DNA from: Virgisporangium ochraceum | GTDB taxonomy: Bacteria > Actinomycetota > Actinomycetes > Mycobacteriales > Micromonosporaceae | Length of the DNA stretch: 64,000 nt | Direction: 5' to 3' | NCBI RefSeq assembly: GCF_016863655.1 | Contig: NZ_BOPH01000039.1 | Coordinates: 54,149-118,148, forward strand | Shown here: in pieces, positions 7,989 through 16,247 of the stretch | How positions within the stretch are numbered: the first letter of the stretch is position 1 | Layout of the letters: every line of letters starts with the position of its first letter | Position numbers and translations under genes: made by a program | The notes under the pieces: generated by a model | The model's database searches: none | Told to the model about the DNA's origin: nothing | The model's input: only the letters and a program-made list of their open reading frames with translations

Positions 7989-8939
7989 GTGGCCAGCACC
8001 GAGACTTCCGTAGCGACACCCACCCGGTCCGACACCGACGGCGAGTCGACCACCAGCACCATGAAGAAGGTCGGCCAGGGCCGGCCGGCGTTGGCGTTCC
8101 TCGCACCGTTCCTCGTGCTCTACGTGCTGTTCATCATCGGACCCGCCATCTACGGCCTGGTGATGAGCTTCTTCCACACCAGCCTGGTGAAGCCCGGGCT
8201 GGGCGAGTTCGCCGGCATCAGCAACTACGTCGAGGCCCTGTCGAGCGGCGACTTCTGGTCGGCGCTCTGGCACACGGTGTGGTTCACGATCCTCACCACG
8301 CCGCCGCTCGTGGTGCTGGCGCTGCTCTTCGCGCTGCTCGCCGAGCGGGCGCGCCGGGCGCGCTGGTTCTTCCGGCTCGCGTTCTTTCTGCCGTACGTGC
8401 TGCCGTCAGCGGTGGTGGCACTGATCTGGATCTGGCTCTACACACCGGTTCTGGGCCTGATCACCCGCACGGTGGCCTGGTTCGGTGTCGAACCGCCGAA
8501 CTGGCTCGGCGACCCGAACTGGGCGATGGTCTCGCTGGCGGTCACCACCGTGTGGTGGACGCTCGGCTTCAACTTCGTGCTGTACCTGGCCGGGTTGCAG
8601 GAGATTCCGCGGGACCTGTACGAGGCGTCCTCGATCGACGGTGCCAGCCCGTGGCAGCAGGTACGCAGCATCACGCTGCCGCTGCTGGCCCGCACCACGA
8701 CCCTCGTGGTGGTGCTGCAGATCATCGCCTCGCTCAAGGTGTTCGACCAGATGTACATCATGACCTCGGGCGGCCCGAACTTCTCCACCCGCTCGGCGCT
8801 GCAGTACATCTACGACGTCGGGTTCACCGACTTCCGCACCGGATACGCGGCCGCCGCGTCCACGTTGTTCTTCCTCGTGGTGCTCGCGGTCTCCGCGGTA
8901 TGGCTCACGATGACCCGCCGCCAGGAACCGGAGCTGTGA
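7989..8939 (+). CDS. Sugar ABC transporter permease, MalF type
   Basis: An integral membrane protein of about 316 residues with six hydrophobic segments after a polar N-terminus. The cytoplasmic EAA loop that contacts the ATPase is clear: EASSIDGASPWQQVRSI, followed by TLPLL. I chose the GTG at 7989 because GAGGAGG sits six bases before it. The TTG at 7983 in the same frame would abut the ribosome-binding site. It pairs with the following permease to form the membrane channel for the binding protein at 6633. Confidence 0.92.
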   Translation: MASTETSVATPTRSDTDGESTTSTMKKVGQGRPALAFLAPFLVLYVLFIIGPAIYGLVMSFFHTSLVKPGLGEFAGISNYVEALSSGDFWSALWHTVWFTILTTPPLVVLALLFALLAERARRARWFFRLAFFLPYVLPSAVVALIWIWLYTPVLGLITRTVAWFGVEPPNWLGDPNWAMVSLAVTTVWWTLGFNFVLYLAGLQEIPRDLYEASSIDGASPWQQVRSITLPLLARTTTLVVVLQIIASLKVFDQMYIMTSGGPNFSTRSALQYIYDVGFTDFRTGYAAAASTLFFLVVLAVSAVWLTMTRRQEPEL

Positions 8940-8940
8940 G

Positions 8941-9822
8941 ATGGCCACCATCACCGAAGAACGGGAAACCACCGTCCGGCACGATCCGGTGACGAGGTCG
9001 GTCGACCGGCGCACGCGCCTCTTCAACGCCACCTGTGTCGGCGTGCTCATCGCGTTCGCAGCCATCTGGCTGGTGCCGTTGCTGTGGGCGTTCGACACCG
9101 CGATCAAGCCCAACGCCGAGACCACGAATCCGACCTGGAAGATCGAGAACCCGACCCTGGAGTCGTTCCGGACGCTGCTCGAACAGGGCGACATCCTCAA
9201 CTGGTACGCGGCGAGCTTCATCACCTCGACGCTCACCGCCCTCTTCGTCGTGCTCACCGCGAGCCTCGCCGCGTTCGCGTTGTCGCGCATGCGGTTCCGG
9301 TACCGCTGGCTGGTCTTCTGGTTCATCCTGATCGGCATCATGATCCCGAACCAGGTGCTGATCGTGCCGCAGTTCCGGGAGTTCCAGGCGGTCAACCTGC
9401 TGAACACGTACTGGGCGGTGATCCTGCCGCAGATCCCGACCGCGATCGCGGTGTTCATCTTCAAGCAGTTCTTCGACGGGCTGCCGCGCGACCTCGACGA
9501 GGCCGCCCGCATCGACGGCGCCGGGTTCTTCCACATCTACCGCACGATCGCGATGCCGCTGGCCCGGCCCGCGGCGTCGGCGGTGGCCATCTTCAGCTTC
9601 GTCTGGTCGTGGAACAACCTGCTGTGGCCGCTGCTCGTGCTGACCAACCCGAAGCTCATGACGATCCCGGTGGGCCTCGCGACAGTTCAAGGGACGTACG
9701 GGATCCGCTACGCCGACACGATGGCGTCGGCGTTGCTCGGCGCGCTACCGCTGGTACTGGTCTTCCTGCTGTTCCAGCGGCGCATCGTCGAGGGCATCGC
9801 CGGTACCGGCCTGAAAGGATGA
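8941..9822 (+). CDS. Sugar ABC transporter permease, MalG type
   Basis: A 293-residue permease with six predicted membrane segments. It has the EAA loop EAARIDGAGFFHIYRTIAMP and the family C-terminus (VEGIAGTGLKG). Its ATG follows the previous stop by one base, so the two permeases should be translated together. Its final codons overlap the region of the next start (GH51). The C-terminal sequence is clearly different from the permease stub at 1049-1140, so that stub is not a copy of this gene. Confidence 0.92.
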   Translation: MATITEERETTVRHDPVTRSVDRRTRLFNATCVGVLIAFAAIWLVPLLWAFDTAIKPNAETTNPTWKIENPTLESFRTLLEQGDILNWYAASFITSTLTALFVVLTASLAAFALSRMRFRYRWLVFWFILIGIMIPNQVLIVPQFREFQAVNLLNTYWAVILPQIPTAIAVFIFKQFFDGLPRDLDEAARIDGAGFFHIYRTIAMPLARPAASAVAIFSFVWSWNNLLWPLLVLTNPKLMTIPVGLATVQGTYGIRYADTMASALLGALPLVLVFLLFQRRIVEGIAGTGLKG

Positions 9823-9824
9823 GA

Positions 9825-11324
9825 ATGCACCAAGCCTCATTGACCATCGATCCCTCGTTCCGCATCGCCGAGGTCGACCCGCGCGTCTACGGGTCGTTCG
9901 TGGAACACATGGGTCGCTGTGTCTACACCGGAATCTACGAGCCGGGCCACGACAGCGCCGACGCGCATGGCTTCCGTGGCGACGTCGCCGACCTCGTCCG
10001 CGAGCTCGGCACGCCCGTGCTGCGGTACCCCGGTGGCAACTTCGTGTCCGGTTACACCTGGGAGGACGGCATCGGTCCGCGCGACCGGCGGCCGACCCGG
10101 CTCGATCTGGCCTGGCGGTCGCTGGAGACCAACCAGGTCGGCGTCGACGAGTTCGCCACGTGGTCGCGCGGGGTCGGCAGCGAACCCATCATGGCCGTCA
10201 ACCTGGGGACCCGCGGGGTCGACGCTGCGCGCAACCTGGTCGAGTACGCCAACCACCCCGGTGGCACGCGGTGGTCGGATCTGCGGCGCAGCAACGGTTT
10301 CGCCGACCCGCACGGCATCAAGCTGTGGTGTCTCGGCAACGAGATGGACGGCCCGTGGCAGATCGGCCACAAGACCGCCCTCGAGTACGCGCGGCTGGCC
10401 GCCGAGACGGCCAAGGCGATGAGACGGGTGGACCCGTCGATCGAGCTGGTCGCGTGCGGCAGCTCCCACAGCCGGATGCCGACGTTCGGCACGTGGGAGG
10501 AGACCGTGCTGCGCGAGACGTACGACCTGGTCGACTACATCTCGCTGCACAGCTACTACGAGCAGCGCGGCGACGACCGGGGCAGCTTCCTCGCGAGCGC
10601 CGTGAACCTCGACCGGTTCATCGAGGCGGTCATCGCCACCTGCGACCACGCCCGCGGCGTGGGCCGGCACAGCAAGCGCATCAACCTGTCGGTGGACGAG
10701 TGGAACGTCTGGTACCAGTCGAGGTTCGTCGGCGAGGACAACCTCGAATGGGAGCAGACCCCGCGACTCATCGAGGACGAGTACTCGGTGGTCGACGCGG
10801 TCGTGGTCGGCAGCCTGATGATCTCGTTGTTGAAGCACGCCGACCGGGTGAAGATCGCGTGCCTGGCGCAGCTGGTGAACGTCATCGCGCCGATCCGGTC
10901 GGAGCCGGGCGGACCGGCGTGGCGGCAGACCAGCTTCCACCCGTTCGCCCTCACCTCCAGGCACGGCCGCGGCACCGTGCTGCGGGTCGAGCCGACCGGG
11001 CCGCTGTACGACACGGCGTGGCTCGGGGAGGTGCCGGTGGTCGACGCGACCGCGGTGTACGACGAGGAGGCCGGCGGGGTGACGCTGTTCGCGGTCAACC
11101 GCGACCAGCGCGAGCCGGTGGCCCTCGACGTCGACCTGCGGTCGCTGCCCGGTCTCACGGTCGCCGAGCACGTGGCGCTGTTCGACGCCGACCCGGAGGC
11201 GACGAACACCGCCGAGCGGCCCGACCGGGTGACACCGACGAAGCAGCCAGACGTCAAGGTGGCCGACGGCCACCTCACCGCGGCGCTACCGCCGCTGTCG
11301 TGGAACATGTTCCGGATCGGGTAG
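9825..11324 (+). CDS. GH51 alpha-L-arabinofuranosidase
   Basis: A 499-residue cytoplasmic glycosidase that removes terminal alpha-L-arabinofuranose from imported oligosaccharides. It has the GH51 (beta/alpha)8 barrel followed by a C-terminal beta domain. The acid/base glutamate is E173 in WCLGNEMDG and the nucleophile is E292 in SVDEWNVWY, both near their usual positions. Length equals the family norm. Two in-frame ATGs exist. The one at 9825 has AAGGA at proper spacing, while the one at 9819 overlaps the permease stop with no room for a ribosome-binding site. It is the last gene of the LacI-importer unit, and its product arabinose feeds AraA. Confidence 0.95.
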   Translation: MHQASLTIDPSFRIAEVDPRVYGSFVEHMGRCVYTGIYEPGHDSADAHGFRGDVADLVRELGTPVLRYPGGNFVSGYTWEDGIGPRDRRPTRLDLAWRSLETNQVGVDEFATWSRGVGSEPIMAVNLGTRGVDAARNLVEYANHPGGTRWSDLRRSNGFADPHGIKLWCLGNEMDGPWQIGHKTALEYARLAAETAKAMRRVDPSIELVACGSSHSRMPTFGTWEETVLRETYDLVDYISLHSYYEQRGDDRGSFLASAVNLDRFIEAVIATCDHARGVGRHSKRINLSVDEWNVWYQSRFVGEDNLEWEQTPRLIEDEYSVVDAVVVGSLMISLLKHADRVKIACLAQLVNVIAPIRSEPGGPAWRQTSFHPFALTSRHGRGTVLRVEPTGPLYDTAWLGEVPVVDATAVYDEEAGGVTLFAVNRDQREPVALDVDLRSLPGLTVAEHVALFDADPEATNTAERPDRVTPTKQPDVKVADGHLTAALPPLSWNMFRIG

Positions 11325-11331
11325 CCCCTTG

Positions 11332-11372
11332 TCGTTGGTCACGCCAACGGTTACCGTTGGCGTGACCAACGA
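11332..11372. promoter_or_regulatory. 41-bp perfect palindrome before the dehalogenase gene
   Basis: Arms of 19 bp (left TCGTTGGTCACGCCAACGG) flank a TTA centre with no mismatch. Each arm contains a smaller near-palindrome (TTGGTCACGCCAA), and the centre reads CCAACGGTTACCGTTGG. So it looks like two tandem operator sites in mirror order. It lies 7 nt after the GH51 stop and 13 nt before the next ATG. It may be an operator for a TetR-type protein (one is encoded at 12282), a terminator for the arabinose operon, or both. Confidence 0.6.
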
Positions 11373-11385
11373 TTATGGGGGAGCC

Positions 11386-12276
11386 ATGCCGACAGTCGCC
11401 GTACTCGACTCGACCATGTACCACGAAGATCTCGGAAGCGGGCCACCGTTCGTGTTCCTGCACGGGAACCCGGCCTCGTCGTACCTGTGGCGCAACGTCC
11501 TGCCGGCGGTCGACGCCGACGTCCGCCGGCTCGCGCCCGACCTCATCGGCATGGGCCGGTCGGGCCGGCCGGAGCTGCCCTACCGCTTCGCCGACCACGC
11601 CCGCTACCTCGACGCCTGGTTCGACGCGATGGGTCTCGACGAGGTCGTGCTCGTGGGTCACGACTGGGGTGGCGCGCTCGCGTTCGACTGGTCCGCCCGG
11701 CATCCCGGGCGGGTGCGGGGGATCGCGTTCTTCGAGACGATCGTGAAACCCTTCTCGTGGGCCGAGCTCGGCCCCGGCCCGCGGGCCCGCTCCGAGCTGA
11801 TCCGCGGGCCGGAGGGCGAGGCGGTGGTGCTCGACGGGCTCACCATCGTGGAAATGGCGTACACCGGCGGCGTGCTGAACCCGTTGAGCGAGCGCGACCT
11901 GGCCCCGTACAAGGAGCCGTATCCGACCCGGGAGAGCCGTCGCCCCTTGCTGGAGTGGGCCCGCTCGATCCCCCTGGACGGCGAGCCCGCCGACGTCGCC
12001 GAGCGGGTCGCGGCCTACGGCCGGTGGCTGGCCGACAGCACCGCGACGCCCAAACTCCTCCTGACGTTCGACTCGTCGCCGGTACTGATGATCACGCCGG
12101 AGGTGGCGCGGTGGTGCGCGGAGAACATCGCCGCGCTGGAGGTGGTACACGGCGGCGCGGCCGGGCACCACGCACCCGAGGACCAGCCGAAGGTCATCGC
12201 CCGGGAGGTGTCGGCGTGGGCCCGGCGCCAGGGGTTGACCACTCCGTCGGCGCGGTCGGGCTCAGCGTCGGCTTGA
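11386..12276 (+). CDS. Haloalkane dehalogenase (alpha/beta hydrolase, HLD-II-like)
   Basis: A 296-residue alpha/beta hydrolase resembling LinB-type dehalogenases, which hydrolyse halogenated alkanes to alcohol and halide. The full catalytic set can be placed: nucleophile D93 and halide-binding W94 in GHDWGG, second halide-binding N28 in HGNPASSYLW, catalytic acid E117 in FFETIVKPF, and base H261 in AAGHHAPED. This Asp-Glu-His plus Asn-Trp combination marks subfamily II. GGGGGAG precedes the ATG at 11386; the longer frame from 11329 would read through the palindrome. No signal peptide. It points toward the TetR gene. The natural substrate is unknown. Confidence 0.85.
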   Translation: MPTVAVLDSTMYHEDLGSGPPFVFLHGNPASSYLWRNVLPAVDADVRRLAPDLIGMGRSGRPELPYRFADHARYLDAWFDAMGLDEVVLVGHDWGGALAFDWSARHPGRVRGIAFFETIVKPFSWAELGPGPRARSELIRGPEGEAVVLDGLTIVEMAYTGGVLNPLSERDLAPYKEPYPTRESRRPLLEWARSIPLDGEPADVAERVAAYGRWLADSTATPKLLLTFDSSPVLMITPEVARWCAENIAALEVVHGGAAGHHAPEDQPKVIAREVSAWARRQGLTTPSARSGSASA

Positions 12277-12281
12277 TGTGC

Positions 12282-12845
12282 CTACCCGTCCGGGGCGCAC
12301 AGGCTGGCGACGAGGTGGCGCAGGTAGGGACGGGCCGGGATGGCGGCGAAGCCGCTGAGGCGGTGCAGGATGAGGCCTTCGACGGCGGCCAACAGGCCGG
12401 TCGCGGCGTTGTCGGCGTCTCGCGCGCCGAGGTCGGCGAGGATCGCCGCGGTCCAGCCGACCACGCGCGCGCGGTTGCCGTTGAGGGTCTCCAGAAGTGC
12501 GGGCTCCACGACACCCTGGACGTAGATGACGTACCGCGCCACGGTCAGGGTGCGCTGCGGACCGGTGGCGGCCTCCACGAACGCGGCGAACGCGTCGGCG
12601 AGTCCGTCCGGGCCGGTCGGCCGGTCGCCGGCCACGGTGGCCGCCCACTGTTCGTCGTCGAACTGCTGCAACCGGGTCACCGCGGCATCGACCAGCGCCG
12701 CGCGCGTGCGGAAGTAGTTGGAGGCGGAGCCGGCGGGCGTGCCGGCCGTCGCGTCGACGCGGGCATGGCTCAGGGCGTGGATGCCGCCGGTACCGAGGAC
12801 GTCGAGCGCGGCGTCGGCGATCCGCGCGGCGGTGGCCGAGGGCAT
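12282..12845 (-). CDS. TetR-family transcriptional regulator
   Basis: A 187-residue regulator with an N-terminal helix-turn-helix (residues about 8-50: IADAALDVLGTGG, HARVDATAGTPAGSASNYF, RTRAAL) and a helical ligand-binding domain. The recognition segment GTPAGSASNYF is typical of TetR proteins. It starts 4 nt after the glycosyltransferase stop, so the two are co-transcribed. It converges on the dehalogenase gene, whose stop is only 5 nt away. It may control the glycosyltransferase operon, the dehalogenase via the 41-bp palindrome, or both; none of this is proven by the sequence. Confidence 0.88.
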   Translation of the reverse strand: MPSATAARIADAALDVLGTGGIHALSHARVDATAGTPAGSASNYFRTRAALVDAAVTRLQQFDDEQWAATVAGDRPTGPDGLADAFAAFVEAATGPQRTLTVARYVIYVQGVVEPALLETLNGNRARVVGWTAAILADLGARDADNAATGLLAAVEGLILHRLSGFAAIPARPYLRHLVASLCAPDG

Positions 12846-12849
12846 CGGA

Positions 12850-14043
12850 TCAGGGTACCGGCAACCGCCGCACGATCTCGGTGACCGCCCGGGCGACGCC
12901 GTTCTCCGTCGCCAGCCGTGCCGCGACGGAGGCGGCGCTCCGGCGGTACCCCTCGGCCGCTCCGATCGCGTCGGCGAGGCGCCGCGGTGTCAGGTCCCGT
13001 CGGCGCAGGGTCGGCGGTCCGGCACCGAGTGCGGCGACCCGCTGCGCCCAGAACGGTTGGTCGGCGGTGAACGGCACGCACACGGCCGGTACGCCGGCCC
13101 GCAGCGCGGCGGCTGTCGTTCCCGCTCCGGCGTGGTGCACGACCGCGGCGACGCGGGGGAACAGGGCGTCGTGCGGCTCCTCGTCGACGACCAGCACGTC
13201 AGGGCGGTCCGGGGCCAGCCGGGCGGTGCCCCGCTGCACCACGACCCGCCGCCGGAGCCGGGCGAGGGTCGCCTCGACGAGTTCGCCGAGTCCGGGTGCG
13301 CTCATGCTGCCGAATCCGATGAACACCGGGGGCTCGCCGTCGTCCAGGAAGCGCTGGAGCCGGGACGAGAGCACGTCGCCCGCCGGTGGCCACCAGTAGC
13401 CGGTGACCGGCCGGTGCGCCGGCCAGTCCGCCGGAGGCGGCACCACGACCGGGCTGAAGCCGTGCAGGACCGGCCACCCCTCGGCCGCCATCCGACGGAA
13501 GGTGGCTCTCGGTCCGAGTGGAGGCAGTCCCAGCTCGCGCCGCAGCGCGGCGGTATGCCGGGCGAACGGCGCCTGGCCGAGCACCCGGAACCACCGGGCC
13601 GCGGTCCGGTTGCCCCGACCGCCCAGCGAGCGGGTGGTCAGCAACGGCGGTGGAAACTCGCGGGTCGGCTCCAGCGGCTGCAGGAACGCGCCCATGCTCG
13701 GCACGCCCCGGGCCTGCGCCACGTGGTAGCCGATCCACCCCATCGCGGCGAGCAGCAGCAGGTCCGCGTCCTTCGACGCGTCCGTCACGGCCCGGCCGAT
13801 GTCGAGCCAGCGGTGGGCCAGGGTGCGGGCCAACCGGGTGGAGGTCAGGGTGCGCGGGCCGCCGGTGTCGAACTCGACGGGCAGCGCCGCGAAGCCGAGC
13901 CCGGCCCGCTCGACGGGTGCCCGCAACGATCCGTGCGTCGCGATCGTGGTGCGGTGCCCGACTTCCCGCAGCGCGCAGCCCAACGCCAGGTACGGCACGA
14001 CATCGCCGCGGGTGCCGAGCGTCACGACAACGATGTGGGCCAT
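12850..14043 (-). CDS. GT1-family (macrolide/sterol-type) glycosyltransferase
   Basis: A 397-residue GT-B glycosyltransferase that would move a sugar from a nucleotide donor to a small hydrophobic acceptor. The N-terminal acceptor domain opens with VVVTLGTRGDVVPYLALG. The donor-binding motif HHAGAGTTAAALRAGVPAV and the following FTADQPFWAQRV are typical of antibiotic- and sterol-type GT1 enzymes. No membrane anchor. It is first in a two-gene unit with TetR. TetR plus GT1 often handles detoxification or tailoring of a natural product, but there is no other biosynthetic gene beside it. Acceptor unknown. Confidence 0.87.
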   Translation of the reverse strand: MAHIVVVTLGTRGDVVPYLALGCALREVGHRTTIATHGSLRAPVERAGLGFAALPVEFDTGGPRTLTSTRLARTLAHRWLDIGRAVTDASKDADLLLLAAMGWIGYHVAQARGVPSMGAFLQPLEPTREFPPPLLTTRSLGGRGNRTAARWFRVLGQAPFARHTAALRRELGLPPLGPRATFRRMAAEGWPVLHGFSPVVVPPPADWPAHRPVTGYWWPPAGDVLSSRLQRFLDDGEPPVFIGFGSMSAPGLGELVEATLARLRRRVVVQRGTARLAPDRPDVLVVDEEPHDALFPRVAAVVHHAGAGTTAAALRAGVPAVCVPFTADQPFWAQRVAALGAGPPTLRRRDLTPRRLADAIGAAEGYRRSAASVAARLATENGVARAVTEIVRRLPVP

Positions 14044-14057
14044 GACCCGAGGGTACT

Positions 14058-15077
14058 ATGATTATAGTGATTCCGATGTGGATACGAGACCGCGAACGTG
14101 GTGAGCGAGTCCTGACGGTCGATGGATGGGTCCGGCTCGTGGCGCCGGTCTGGCAGGCGGCGTACGTCGCGGTTCACCTGTGGTGGGTGATCGGCGGCGC
14201 GCCGCGTTTCTTCATGGGTCGGGAGTCGTACTTCCCGGGCGGATGGGTTCCGGTGGCGCTCGGTGTCCTCGCGCTCGTCGCTTACCTCGCTGCCGCGGCC
14301 ACCGCCCGCGGGGAGGCGGATCGCGCCACCCACTACGCGCTTGCCGGGCTCAACGCCGTCGCGGGGGGCGCCCTGTGCGTCTACTCGTTCCTGTTCCCGG
14401 TACTGCTGGTGGCGCTGCTGTTCGAGGGTCCCGGGCCCGGCATTGTCGCCAGCCTGCTGGCGACCGGAGGCGGCGCCGTCGGCGGGGTTCTCTGCCTGCG
14501 CGTCGCCGTGGACGAGTGGCGGCGGGCCGTACGCTCCTGCGGGTCGTGCGGGCGGGTGCACGGCAGGTCGCCGGAGAGCCGGGCGGAGCGGGCGCCCGGT
14601 TGGGCCTACGCCGGTGCGTACGTCGCGCTCGCCGGATTCGCGGCCCGGATCGGTGTGTGGCTGGCCGACACGATCGCCGGGCGGTGGCCGTCCGGGGTGA
14701 GCCGGGCGAACGTGTCGTGGAGCGCGATGACGGTGTTCATGGTGCTGATGACCCTGGCCGGCACGCTGCTGCCGCTGGCGCTGGCGCACCGCTGGGGTCG
14801 GCTGTGGCCGGCCTGGGTGGTGCCGCTGCGGGGACGGGCCGTGCCGCGTTGGCTGGTGCTCGGTCCGGGGCTGTTCGTCGGCGCGGGCCTGACCGCCTAC
14901 TTCGGCATCGCCGGGAACATCGCCTGGATCCGCGGCGAGTTCGGCGGCCCTGCCCTGCCGTTGTCGCTGGAGATGGGGGGCTACACCCTGTGGGGGACCG
15001 GTCTGCTGGTGGCGTCCGCGGCGTACGCCGCGCTGACCAGGCCGCCGTGCCGGAAACCGGTCCGGGCACACACCTGA
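14058..15077 (+). CDS. Polytopic membrane protein of unknown function
   Basis: A 339-residue protein with about nine hydrophobic segments, a small cytoplasmic loop containing two cysteines (SCGSCGR, near residue 160), and a basic C-terminus. I do not recognise the family. The ATG at 14058 has GAGGG only four bases before it; an ATG at 14076 in the same frame is an alternative. The gap to the divergent glycosyltransferase start is just 14 nt, so promoters must overlap the 5' ends. Co-regulation with the GT1/TetR unit is possible. Confidence 0.65.
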   Translation: MIIVIPMWIRDRERGERVLTVDGWVRLVAPVWQAAYVAVHLWWVIGGAPRFFMGRESYFPGGWVPVALGVLALVAYLAAAATARGEADRATHYALAGLNAVAGGALCVYSFLFPVLLVALLFEGPGPGIVASLLATGGGAVGGVLCLRVAVDEWRRAVRSCGSCGRVHGRSPESRAERAPGWAYAGAYVALAGFAARIGVWLADTIAGRWPSGVSRANVSWSAMTVFMVLMTLAGTLLPLALAHRWGRLWPAWVVPLRGRAVPRWLVLGPGLFVGAGLTAYFGIAGNIAWIRGEFGGPALPLSLEMGGYTLWGTGLLVASAAYAALTRPPCRKPVRAHT

Positions 15078-15198
15078 TGGAGGACCGCGCCGTCGAGCCG
15101 GATCGTCGGGGCCGACGACCGGCTCATTCTGTTCTGCGGGGTCTCGGTGGGATTCGAGAAGCGGGGCGTGCCACGGCTGAACACCGAGAGGGCCGACC

Positions 15199-16188
15199 TC
15201 AGTGAGACAGTGAGTTTCGTCGGGCGTTCGAGCCGAGGGGCCTGAACCTCAGGCGCCACCAGGCTCCGGTCACCAGGGCAAGGGCGACCACCGTGACCGC
15301 CACGTCGCCGGTCACGGCTTCCACCGTCGACGACGGCGCGTAGGTGGGCACGAACCAGGCGAACAACGCGGCGAGCACAAGGCTGGTGGAGGCGGCGGCG
15401 AGCACGTGGCCCTGCCCCCACCCCTCGCGCCGCGACCACCGCAGGATCAGCCCACCGGCCACCGCGGCCGCGACGAGCATCAGGACCACGCCCCACCAGG
15501 TGGGCACCAGGCCGTCCGCCATCCGTGCCGCCACGACCAGCAGCACGATCCACAGTGGACGGGGCGCCCGCCCGGCCGGCGGGACGCCACGACTCCGGGC
15601 CGGAACCAGAGCCGCCACCACCAGCGCGCCGACGACCAGCACCGTGACCGCCCGCTGCAGGGGGCTCGCGAGGAAACCGTCGCTGGTGTCGTCGAAGACG
15701 ATCCACGCTCCGAGGAGGAAGAGGACGGACACCACCACGAGACCGGGCCACCGCAGCCACGGCCGGCGGCGCCGCTCGGGCGACACGAACGACTCCACGA
15801 TCGCGATCGGGGCGCAGATCGTGAGCACGACGTGGTTGCCCACATAGGACACCAGCTGGGCGGCGCTGAACTCCAGACCGGGCACCCAGGTACGGCGGGC
15901 GTCGCGGGCGTCGTCGGCGAACTGGGTGTCGTCGAGGAAGTCCACATTGAACAGTGCCTGGTCGATGATGCTCACCTGGAGCACGCCGTACGCCGTGGCG
16001 AGCAGCACGATCATCGGCCAGCCGCCGTGCAGGCGGCGCGCGGCCTCCCGGATCAGGACCGCGGCGCCGCCGTACATCGGCCCGAGGAACACCACCACGG
16101 CGAGGAAGTCGACCGCGGTGAAGCCGCCCCAGGAGCACTCGGCTGCCCAGGGAGCGAGAACGAACAGGGCGAGAGCGGCGCGACGCAT
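15199..16188 (-). CDS. Polytopic membrane protein of unknown function
   Basis: A 329-residue protein with around nine hydrophobic segments. It begins with an uncleaved-looking hydrophobic start (MRRAALALFVLAPWAAECS) and has a short conserved-looking loop (IIDQALFNVDFLDDTQFADDARDARRTW). No catalytic motif is evident. It converges with the membrane protein at 14058. The roughly 120-nt gap between them contains no clear terminator. Function unknown. Confidence 0.7.
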   Translation of the reverse strand: MRRAALALFVLAPWAAECSWGGFTAVDFLAVVVFLGPMYGGAAVLIREAARRLHGGWPMIVLLATAYGVLQVSIIDQALFNVDFLDDTQFADDARDARRTWVPGLEFSAAQLVSYVGNHVVLTICAPIAIVESFVSPERRRRPWLRWPGLVVVSVLFLLGAWIVFDDTSDGFLASPLQRAVTVLVVGALVVAALVPARSRGVPPAGRAPRPLWIVLLVVAARMADGLVPTWWGVVLMLVAAAVAGGLILRWSRREGWGQGHVLAAASTSLVLAALFAWFVPTYAPSSTVEAVTGDVAVTVVALALVTGAWWRLRFRPLGSNARRNSLSH

Positions 16189-16247
16189 GGAAACACGCTC
16201 ACACGCCGCCCCCGCCGTTCAATCCGGCCCGGGAAGGATCCCGGGGT

